Below are positions 13,265 to 18,458 of a stretch of 22,576 bases of DNA, piece by piece. A model generated the notes under the pieces. The model made no database searches. It was not told the origin of the DNA and saw only the letters and a program-made list of their open reading frames with translations. Every line of letters begins with the position of its first letter. Positions within the stretch are counted from its first letter, which is position 1. The stretch is taken from the IMG/VR virus record IMGVR_UViG_3300022745_000147, positions 1 through 22,576 of that record; one strand, written 5' to 3'. The translations under genes were made by a program, and so were the position numbers. Origin of the DNA: a virus.

Positions 13265-13503
13265 CAGTCCGCCCCCTCATTCACTTCGGCCCACGCTGCC
13301 CTCGTCCAATCCGTGTGCGAGGACTTAACAGAGACTCCATGCGATGCTGAATTGGTGGCGGATGGAGTCGCTGTGCGGGTTAAGACTTTTACAAGTTTTA
13401 TAACCCCAAAAACTGCCATAAACGCACAAAAACAAATAACCATAATTAAAATACTTAGTTCACATTCTTGGAAACGAAATTTCATGTATTCGGAAAATGT
13501 CAT
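13264..13503 (-). CDS. Small single-span membrane protein (A)
   Basis: A 79-residue protein starting at ATG 13503, which overlaps the stop of the preceding gene as ATGA. The longer open frame to 13767 is only a shadow of that gene. It has one transmembrane segment, SILIMVICFCAFMAVFGVI (about 15-33), a basic stop-transfer part (KLVKVLTR) and a soluble tail with ATPSATNSASHGVSV. The tail resembles that of the next small membrane gene. Membership of a lysis or superinfection-exclusion set is possible. No family named. Confidence 0.6.
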   Translation of the reverse strand: MTFSEYMKFRFQECELSILIMVICFCAFMAVFGVIKLVKVLTRTATPSATNSASHGVSVKSSHTDWTRAAWAEVNEGAD

Positions 13504-13703
13504 TCTTTGTACCCCAATTCTTTCCGAATACGTTTGATCGCTTGATCGTCTGTATCTTCGCAAACAATATGCGTCGCTTGATTGGTTGCGGACGGCGGCG
13601 CTGCGTTGCGGATTCGCATGTACACGCCGAGGATGCCAATCGCTCCCCATGCGGTCAGGGTGATGCCGAGGCAAAGCAGACACATTGCGGCGAAGGCACT
13701 CAT
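13500..13703 (-). CDS. Small single-span membrane protein (B)
   Basis: A 67-residue protein with an N-terminal transmembrane segment (MSAFAAMCLLCLGITLTAWG then AIGILGVYM), basic residues RIR, and a tail with NAAPPSATNQATHIV followed by a charged helix DDQAIKRIRKELGYKE. The segment PSATN-x-A-x-H is shared with the downstream membrane gene, which points to tandem duplication. ATGA overlaps couple it to both neighbours. Function unknown; location suggests lysis. Confidence 0.6.
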   Translation of the reverse strand: MSAFAAMCLLCLGITLTAWGAIGILGVYMRIRNAAPPSATNQATHIVCEDTDDQAIKRIRKELGYKE

Positions 13704-14386
13704 TTTTCACCCCCCGATGCCGGGGTAGGTTGAGTACCTGCCCCCGGCTGCGGTAGGGAGGAAACAATTGAGCGATGCGTGGCGTAATAGATGGCGTAGG
13801 CGATGCCCATACCCAATCCAGTCAGCCCCGCAATCCAGTAGATTTCAGTGAGGAAGTGGGCGATGGTGATGAGAGCGATGCCAAATACCGCCGCCGCCCC
13901 GAATATCGGTTCGACCTTCGCCGTCGCCAGCATCGGCACGAAGTAGGACGCGATGAGACCGCCGATGCCCACGATCATGCACAGGATTCCGATGAAGTAG
14001 AGCCAGCCGCGTACCGGGTCGGATTTCTCAAGGTCCGCAATCCGCTTGTCCTTCGTCGCTTCCCGTTTCGCGTCGGCTACTGCCTGAATGCTCACCTGAT
14101 CCAATTGCTTGGTCAGCGTTGCCACGGTCTGCTTGAGTTGGTTCACCTGCTCGACTAACGCCGGCTTCACCGCCGCCATGTTCTCCGTCGTCAGGCGCTC
14201 AATCCCCTTCCCAATCCCCACAAGACCGTCTGCCAGCCCCTTGGCGCTCGACTTGGCTTCTTCCACGGCCACAACCGTGGTTGGCGTCTTGTCGGCCCGG
14301 GAAACGCCTCCCGTTGGTCGCTGGCTAAAGCAACCCCCGAGTAAGAGGCTGAGGCTGAGTAGCAGCACGGTCGCGGGCTTCGTCAT
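13700..14386 (-). CDS. Lipoprotein with coiled coil and membrane spans (lysis or envelope protein candidate)
   Basis: A 228-residue protein. Residues 1-19 are a lipoprotein signal: basic start, hydrophobic VLLLSLSLLL, lipobox LGGC. Residues 60-120 are coiled coil (VKPALVEQVNQLKQTVATL, KQLDQVSIQAVADAKREATK). Then come two or three hydrophobic spans, WLYFIGILCMIVGIGGLIAS, PIFGAAAVFGIALITIAHFL and WIAGLTGLGMGIAYAIYYA, and a Pro-rich tail. A lipid-anchored coiled coil suggests a spanin-like bridge, though spanins do not normally have several spans, so a membrane-anchored envelope disrupter is equally possible. Its first 62 bases overlap the preceding lipoprotein gene in another frame. Confidence 0.6.
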   Translation of the reverse strand: MTKPATVLLLSLSLLLGGCFSQRPTGGVSRADKTPTTVVAVEEAKSSAKGLADGLVGIGKGIERLTTENMAAVKPALVEQVNQLKQTVATLTKQLDQVSIQAVADAKREATKDKRIADLEKSDPVRGWLYFIGILCMIVGIGGLIASYFVPMLATAKVEPIFGAAAVFGIALITIAHFLTEIYWIAGLTGLGMGIAYAIYYATHRSIVSSLPQPGAGTQPTPASGGEK

Positions 14387-14540
14387 CTTGTCGCTGCCTT
14401 TCGATTACAGGTTCCAAGTTGCGGATATGGGCGGGCTTCGATGTGGTGAAGATTGACCCTTCAACGATGCGCCCGAAGGACTGACAACCGCACTGGCAAC
14501 TTATCAGCACGCACATCATTACCATCGCTACACGGCTCAT
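14325..14540 (-). CDS. Short Cys-rich lipoprotein, o-spanin-like
   Basis: A 71-residue protein starting at ATG 14540, seven bases after GGAGG; the longer frame to 14573 has no ribosome site. The start SRVAMVMMCVLISCQCGCQS gives a lipoprotein signal with lipobox LISC (or CQCGC). The rest is polar, with RNLEPVIERQRQDDEARDR as a helix and a Gln/Pro-rich end. Small lipoproteins of this size that overlap the next gene out of frame are typical of Rz1-type outer-membrane spanins. It overlaps the preceding zinc-knuckle gene by 80 bases, a large overlap. Confidence 0.5.
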   Translation of the reverse strand: MSRVAMVMMCVLISCQCGCQSFGRIVEGSIFTTSKPAHIRNLEPVIERQRQDDEARDRAATQPQPLTRGLL

Positions 14541-14709
14541 ACGGCGGCCTCCACGGAACAACGTCCGGGTCAATTGCGGTTCCCGGCATCGCCAGGTTCT
14601 GTCTCATCCTCGCCCGTTCAGCCGCATGGCACTTGTCACACTTGAACGGCTGTTGCGTGTCGCCTTCGATGCCGCACCCGGCGCATCTTGCATTCTTCCC
14701 CATCGTCAC
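14461..14709 (-). CDS. Small zinc-knuckle protein
   Basis: An 82-residue protein from GTG 14709, which overlaps the previous stop as GTGA; ATG 14703 is an alternative. The N-terminal part is a four-cysteine knuckle, CAGC at residues 9-12 and CDKC at 24-27, with GIEGDTQQPFK between them, then helix HAAERARMRQNL. The C-terminal 25 residues overlap the next gene and are Pro/Arg-rich. Function unknown; similar treble-clef mini proteins are common in phages. Confidence 0.55.
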   Translation of the reverse strand: MTMGKNARCAGCGIEGDTQQPFKCDKCHAAERARMRQNLAMPGTAIDPDVVPWRPPYEPCSDGNDVRADKLPVRLSVLRAHR

Positions 14710-14888
14710 ACCCGCTCTACGTTTTCAATCCCTTCCACGTCCCTGATAATGCCCATCAACCGCACAAAATCCGCTTCAATCGCCCGTTCCCGCCGATCCA
14801 CTTCGCAATCCGGGCACCGCCCCTGAATCGAATGCAGTTCGCATGTCTCCGCCCCCTTTCCCCCTACCATTTCGGCACTTTCCGCCAT
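14706..14888 (-). CDS. Small CxxH/CxxC zinc-site protein
   Basis: A 60-residue protein. It has CELH at 16-19 and CPDC at 25-28, which together make a plausible zinc site, followed by one long helix (EVDRRERAIEADFVRLMGII). The ATG lies three bases after the preceding stop. It seems related in style to its neighbour, a second zinc-site mini protein. No function can be given. Confidence 0.55.
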   Translation of the reverse strand: MAESAEMVGGKGAETCELHSIQGRCPDCEVDRRERAIEADFVRLMGIIRDVEGIENVERV

Positions 14889-14891
14889 GTT

Positions 14892-15116
14892 TCACCGCCC
14901 TGTAAGTTTTGCCCAAATCCACGTACAACCCAATCCGACGACCGTTGCAATCGCCGATCCCCCCAGCCACTTCGCCGCACTCACGTCACGTTCAACGCGA
15001 TCAATTCTCATGGTTAATCCGGGGTTTTCTTCAGTCCCGTCCCCGATTACGCGGTCATAGATTTCCCGCACCATCTCCTCAGTGCTGAGTCCGTCGATAC
15101 GTTGTCGTGAAGTCAT
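14892..15116 (-). CDS. XhlA-like holin/haemolysin-type membrane protein
   Basis: A 74-residue protein with a charged N-terminal half, coil-like segment MRIDRVERDVSAAKWLGG and one C-terminal membrane span SAIATVVGLGCTWIWAKL (about 53-70). This layout is the one of the haemolysin XhlA/phage holin-like family. It is the first gene after the regulatory region at 15117-15371, so it would be early in the late transcript, as expected for a lysis gene, though an endolysin is not seen nearby. Confidence 0.6.
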   Translation of the reverse strand: MTSRQRIDGLSTEEMVREIYDRVIGDGTEENPGLTMRIDRVERDVSAAKWLGGSAIATVVGLGCTWIWAKLTGR

Positions 15117-15153
15117 GGCGGAATTTTCCCTAGGCTGAGACGACCTATGGGGG

Positions 15154-15183
15154 AGCGTAGGGTCGGGGGCGATTGTCTGTCAA
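15154..15183 (-). promoter_or_regulatory. Candidate sigma70-type late promoter
   Basis: On the minus strand a perfect -35 TTGACA (15178-15183) is followed after 18 bases by TACGCT (15154-15159), which keeps the three best-conserved -10 positions (TA---T). The transcript would begin about 30-40 bases before the holin-like gene and could drive the whole chain of lysis, packaging and head genes. Confidence 0.5.
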
Positions 15184-15205
15184 GAGAAATGTTGTCAGAA
15201 TTATG

Positions 15206-15286
15206 ATTGTTTGAACAATTGCCGTTTGTAGGGGTGAATCGGGAATAGGCCTATGTCTATTTCCGGTCCCCACTTAACCCCTACAA
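15206..15286. promoter_or_regulatory. Nested inverted repeats upstream of the late promoter
   Basis: Three symmetric sites lie in this gene-free stretch (15117-15371). ATTGTT and AACAAT face each other at 15206-15219 with two bases between. A 10-bp perfect repeat, TTGTAGGGGT at 15226-15235 with its complement at 15277-15286, encloses a 41-base loop. Inside that loop is the perfect palindrome ATAGGCCTAT (15245-15254). They could be operators for the neighbouring HTH/AbrB-like proteins, or an RNA structure ending the upstream transcript. Nothing recognisable is seen in 15287-15371. Confidence 0.45.
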
Positions 15287-15371
15287 TGCCCCAAATTCGC
15301 ACGGAAAGGCACCGCCAAGCGATTGCTGCACCAAAATCGACTCACAACCCGTTCTGGCGCCTGCGAACGCC

Positions 15372-15692
15372 TTAAACGGGCTCTAAAACGATTTTAGACC
15401 CATCGACGCGAACGCGGCAGCGGTCGAAACGGACGAGGCCGGATTCACGCAAGGCCCAGTTCGGGACGCGGGTATTGACGCGGCCAAGGGAGATGATGCC
15501 GGAATCTTGGCCGTGGGTGGGGCGGTCTGGGACGTGTCGGCGAAGGCGTTTGAGTTGGACGAGGTAGCGGTAGCAAATGGCATTGACCTTGGCCCGGGTC
15601 GATCCGAGCATCGTCGCCAATTCATCGGCGGTGTATTTCCCAGTGCGGGCAAGTTCGAGGAGGCGGAGGGTTTGTTCATGAACCTTTTTCAT
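15372..15692 (-). CDS. HTH plus AbrB/MazE-like regulator
   Basis: A 106-residue protein. Residues 5-50 form a winged-helix-type start: TLRLLELARTGKYTADELA, TMLGSTRAKVNAICYRYLVQL. The C-terminal 35 residues, RVNTRVPNWALRESGLVRFD then RCRVRVDGSKIVLEPV, have the pattern of a SpoVT/AbrB swapped hairpin (P-x-x-x-L-x-x-x-G-L, then V-x-V-x-x-D-G-S-x-I-V-L). It is the last gene before the late control region and could act on it. It overlaps the previous gene by ATGA. Confidence 0.5.
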   Translation of the reverse strand: MKKVHEQTLRLLELARTGKYTADELATMLGSTRAKVNAICYRYLVQLKRLRRHVPDRPTHGQDSGIISLGRVNTRVPNWALRESGLVRFDRCRVRVDGSKIVLEPV

Positions 15693-15874
15693 TTTTCACC
15701 CTTCGCGGTTTTGCCACGGTACACGGCGCGGCCGATGCAATCGAAGTCCCATTCCGATTCGTACGCGGCGTGTTTGGCGATGAGGGCCTGGATGCGTTGC
15801 TCACGGTCCTGACGCCATCCGGCATCACGGACGGTTTGGGGGTAGAAGATTTCGGGTTTGTATTTCGCTTTCAT
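15689..15874 (-). CDS. Small hypothetical protein with AbrB-like half motif
   Basis: A 61-residue protein starting at ATG 15874, which overlaps the previous stop as ATGA. Its N-terminal segment IFYPQTVRDAGWRQDREQRI recalls the IVIPDAVIRDVGW segment of the upstream neighbour, i.e. half of an AbrB-type hairpin, but the second half is missing. The rest is helical with KHAAYESEWDFDCIGRAVY. Function unknown. Confidence 0.5.
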   Translation of the reverse strand: MKAKYKPEIFYPQTVRDAGWRQDREQRIQALIAKHAAYESEWDFDCIGRAVYRGKTAKGEK

Positions 15875-16200
15875 TTTGTTTTCTCCACAATCAAACGCCC
15901 GTTCTCGTTTCGAATCGTGACCGATTGGCCCGCTTCCCAACCCACATCCCGAATCACCGCGTCGGGAATCACAATCTTCGGGGTTTTAATTATTTTCCGA
16001 TTCGGTGCCAAACAAACCTTGACGGTGATCGACGCGGTTTTCTTTTCGCTCCGGGCAAATTCAACGCGGTAGCAGTTTGCGATTCGGTAAACGATGCCAT
16101 GCCCGCATCCGGTGTTTCGAGCGATGGTGAGGGCCGGGGTAGGACATTCCCTTCCCGCGTAGGGGGCGAGGTATTCGCGGATCTGTTGGGACTTGGTCAC
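15871..16200 (-). CDS. HTH plus SpoVT-AbrB domain regulator
   Basis: A 109-residue protein. The N-terminal 50 residues look like a helix-turn-helix (QQIREYLAPYAGRECPTPAL then TIARNTGCGHGIVYRIANCY). The C-terminal part KIVIPDAVIRDVGWEAGQ, SVTIRNENGRLIVEKTK is a good AbrB/MazE swapped-hairpin DNA-binding domain (I-P-x-x-V-I-R-x-x-G-W-x-x-G-x-x-V). Fusion of two DNA-binding modules suggests a transcription regulator of the phage. ATGA overlaps on both sides. Confidence 0.6.
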   Translation of the reverse strand: MTKSQQIREYLAPYAGRECPTPALTIARNTGCGHGIVYRIANCYRVEFARSEKKTASITVKVCLAPNRKIIKTPKIVIPDAVIRDVGWEAGQSVTIRNENGRLIVEKTK

Positions 16201-16745
16201 AGCATCGCCTCCTTCGCCATCGGCCCTAGTTTGCGTTCAGCGGCCCAATGGGATTCAACGGGAATGTGTTTCCACACGCCATTACCATCGGGAACAGCAA
16301 CGGAGTGGTGTACGAACCTGGAGCAGAACAAATGCCGCCACCATTTGCCGGCGTGAGACAAACGGGAGAGCGGGAAGAGTTCCGGTTCTTTCGACAGAAT
16401 AATTTCCTTCCCGTCTTTCAGGTCGGCATCGGAGTAGTTGGCGAGGAGACGATCCGTTTCGGCTTCCTCGTCGGCACACCGCTGGATGAATTCGGGGGGC
16501 AACCCGTCATAGTTGGATTTCACGTTGCCGCGTTTCACGGCTTTGAGTGCGTCAAGGATTTCGGAGAGCGTTGGTTCTTTCCATCGACCATCGGCGTAAG
16601 CATCGCCAGCCGCCTTGCGGGCATCGAACAGGGTGACGTACTGCAACCGATGCCACCAGATTTCCCCCTGCTCCGGGGTCAGCTTCCATTTCGGCCAGAG
16701 CGAGGTGAGGTAGGGACCAAATTCGAGGAATTCACTTTTTGTCAT
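16197..16745 (-). CDS. Putative helicase loader/replication accessory protein
   Basis: A 182-residue protein directly after the initiator-like gene. The N-terminal part, FLEFGPYLTSLWPKWKLTPE, WWHRLQYVTLFDARKAAGDA, then DGRWKEPTLSEILDALK, has the pattern of the G39P-type helicase loader/inhibitor family (short helical domain with a late P-x-x-x-E-I). The C-terminal half is not recognised and includes WKHIPVESHWAAERKL. In many phages such a gene sits beside the O/DnaD-like initiator. The assignment is tentative. Confidence 0.45.
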   Translation of the reverse strand: MTKSEFLEFGPYLTSLWPKWKLTPEQGEIWWHRLQYVTLFDARKAAGDAYADGRWKEPTLSEILDALKAVKRGNVKSNYDGLPPEFIQRCADEEAETDRLLANYSDADLKDGKEIILSKEPELFPLSRLSHAGKWWRHLFCSRFVHHSVAVPDGNGVWKHIPVESHWAAERKLGPMAKEAML

Positions 16746-17424
16746 GGTTCAACTCCGAATTGATAAACGCGGCGAACGGGTTTTCGGTTGGGACGGATTC
16801 GGTTGGGGATGGGGGTGATGATTCCCAGCGGCGTTGATTGATGAAGACTTTTGGGGCGGGGATGAATTGCCCATTATTTTTGGTCCATTCGGTTGACGTT
16901 TTCCAGCACGCCAAAGCCGCCATGATTTTTCCGGCGATGGGGTCGCATTTTTGCCGACGCCAGGAAGTGGCGGTTTGCCCCTTGGCGGACTTGCGGGGGT
17001 GGGGAGGCCATTCGGACCAGAACGCCTCAAACTCCGGGGAGGACACACCCTCCCCCTTTGGGGGTAAGGGGGTCTTCTCTGTCTCTGTCTCTGTCTCTCT
17101 CTCTGAGTCAGCATTTTGCACGCAACTTGCTAGCATCTTGCTAGCATCGCTGTAACGCTCTATAAAACCGTGACTTACGAGAGACTCTACATCTACTTTT
17201 GAGGACACTCCGATACGCCGCCGAATCCACTCCGAATCGTCCGGAATGGTGTTATTGGTGCGGCTTGCTAGCAGCCAAATCAAAATGAGGTGCAACTTGC
17301 TAGCATCTTGCAAGCATGCGAAATGGTAGTTATCCATGATGGAATTATGGAGCTTGATCCAAGGCGGATTTCGGTGTTTGTAATGCTGAAATTTTTCGAG
17401 GTTTATGACCCGTAAATAGTTCAT
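16732..17424 (-). CDS. Phage replication initiator (lambda O/replisome-organiser type)
   Basis: A 230-residue protein starting at ATG 17424 (NYLRVINLEKFQHYKHRNPP); the open frame continues to 17553 but would read the terminator hairpin. The N-terminal domain has WIKLHNSIMDNYHFACLQD, KLHLILIWLLASRTNNTIPD and WIRRRIGVSSKVDVESLVSHGFIERY, the winged-helix pattern of phage replication proteins. Then comes a low-complexity stretch of Glu/Thr, and a C-terminal part FEAFWSEWPPHPRKSAKGQT, which is common in DnaT/O-like proteins (F-x-x-F-W-x-x-x-P-x-x-x-x-K-x-x-A), ending in FIPAPKVFINQRRWE. It would open the origin and bring in the helicase. The gene body contains iteron-like repeats. Confidence 0.7.
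   Translation of the reverse strand: MNYLRVINLEKFQHYKHRNPPWIKLHNSIMDNYHFACLQDASKLHLILIWLLASRTNNTIPDDSEWIRRRIGVSSKVDVESLVSHGFIERYSDASKMLASCVQNADSERETETETEKTPLPPKGEGVSSPEFEAFWSEWPPHPRKSAKGQTATSWRRQKCDPIAGKIMAALACWKTSTEWTKNNGQFIPAPKVFINQRRWESSPPSPTESVPTENPFAAFINSELNHDKK
17126..17318. repeat. Iteron-like CTTGCTAGCATC repeats, candidate replication origin
   Basis: Five copies on the plus strand: 17126-17137 and 17137-17148 (both exact), 17264-17275 (ends GC), 17296-17307 (exact) and 17307-17318 (CTTGCAAGCATG). They form two tandem pairs with an 11-base period, about one helical turn, 170 bases apart, plus a single between. The core TGCTAGCA is a perfect palindrome. The two pairs sit in different reading frames of the initiator gene, so DNA, not protein, is what repeats. 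Lambda keeps its iterons inside the O gene in the same way. Confidence 0.6.
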
Positions 17425-17448
17425 TTTTTTGACCCATTTTCGGTGCAG

Positions 17449-17514
17449 AAAAAAGACGCCCGACCTGTGAACCCTCAAAGCGGCGTAAGCCTGGTTTTGA
17501 GCAAGTCGGGCGTC
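17449..17514 (-). terminator. Rho-independent terminator after the methyltransferase gene
   Basis: On the minus strand a perfect 10-bp stem (17505-17514 with 17455-17464, GC-rich) is followed by six T residues (17449-17454). The 40-base loop holds an inner 6-bp stem (17496-17501 with 17474-17479). It lies between the methyltransferase gene and the replication initiator gene; the 152-base gap holds nothing else recognisable. Confidence 0.8.
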
Positions 17515-17576
17515 ATGAATTGGTAGGGTAGCGTTGTCATACCTACCACGCAATCGGGAAAGGGTTGACGGGGGAG

Positions 17577-18458
17577 TTACGCCTTCGCCGGGAACATCGA
17601 CAACTGGCTTTCACCTGATTCATGAATAGCCCGCTGAAGGTTGCGAACGGCGGCGGCGTGATATTCTTGCTTGATCTCGCAACCGTAGAACAATCGCCCC
17701 AACTTTAACGCTACATACCCTTCCGAACCGATACCCGTAAACGGACTAAAAACAATCTCGCCGGGATTGCTGTAAAGCTTGATGAGCCGTTCAATTACGT
17801 CAAGCTGGAGCGGGCAAATGTGCTTCGTGTCGTCCTTACCACGGCCTTCGGAAACGTTCAGCGTATTCGTTTCCTTAATGTCACCCCAGCAACTTTCCGC
17901 CCATGAAATCCATTGGTTGCGGGTCACTTGGTTCGGGGTGTCGATTCGCACTTCATTATCGCCGGGTGCACGGAATTTGATGAGGTAATCGCCAAGGGTG
18001 CCGCGTTGTTTTGCTCGATCCGATTCAAGGCCGGAAAATTGCAGTTCTCGGGCTTTGGTTCGGATCGCCTGGGCCTGCGGGTTTTTCCGCACCAGCCAAT
18101 CGTACTCGTAGACCAGTCCAGCCCGCTCCCCGAGGCGGATGTTGAATCCCCTGAAGTCAAACAACCCTACGCCACCGGTACGCTTCATGCGGGGAAGCTG
18201 CATGACGTGGACAACAACAACGCGGCCCGGTTTGAGGATGCGGGCAAGTTGCCGGTAAAAGTATGAGAGGTGGATCTTGGCTTCACCTTTCATATCTTCT
18301 GAATTGCCGATGTCACACGATTCGGACGTGTACGCATAAAGTGCGGGAAACGGGGGAGAGAATACCGACATGTCCATTGACGCGGCGGGCATCGTTGACA
18401 TGTGGGTAATACAATCCTCAAGCTGGACGTGGTACGGGTTGGAATTATTTGGCATCAT
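17577..18458 (-). CDS. DNA methyltransferase, N6/N4 type (N4-cytosine-like)
   Basis: A 293-residue enzyme. Motif IV is SPPF (34-37), the S-P-P-x form usual for N4-cytosine methylases, close to the N-terminus; motif I is FSPFTGIGSEG (237-247) near the C-terminus, with YGCEI (258-262) as the following acidic strand. The order catalytic motif then AdoMet motif is that of the beta class. Residues 64-110 hold LSYFYRQLARILKPGRVVVV, the helix-strand after motif IV, and 125-185 may be target recognition. I start at ATG 18458 (ATG 18455 also possible), seven bases after AGAGGA; the longer frame to 18488 lacks a ribosome site. No cognate restriction enzyme is seen; it probably protects phage DNA. It overlaps the helicase gene by 14 bases. 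Confidence 0.85.
   Translation of the reverse strand: MMPNNSNPYHVQLEDCITHMSTMPAASMDMSVFSPPFPALYAYTSESCDIGNSEDMKGEAKIHLSYFYRQLARILKPGRVVVVHVMQLPRMKRTGGVGLFDFRGFNIRLGERAGLVYEYDWLVRKNPQAQAIRTKARELQFSGLESDRAKQRGTLGDYLIKFRAPGDNEVRIDTPNQVTRNQWISWAESCWGDIKETNTLNVSEGRGKDDTKHICPLQLDVIERLIKLYSNPGEIVFSPFTGIGSEGYVALKLGRLFYGCEIKQEYHAAAVRNLQRAIHESGESQLSMFPAKA

Noticed and set aside
13504-13767. N-terminal extension of the small membrane protein gene up to 13767
   Set aside because: It duplicates the coding region of the preceding gene in another frame; the ATG at 13503 with ATGA overlap is the better start.
16248-16763. Plus-strand 171-codon frame opposite the helicase-loader gene
   Set aside because: Complement of a coupled gene, without ribosome site or recognised motif.
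17078-17106. Simple repeat of a CTGTCT-type hexamer in the initiator gene, possible phase variation
   Set aside because: The unit is six bases, so copy changes keep the frame; it merely encodes a Glu-Thr linker.
17455-17514. tRNA or tRNA remnant (7-bp acceptor-like stem and GGTTCA)
   Set aside because: The element is only 60 bases, lacks D- and T-stems and is followed by T6; a terminator explains it.
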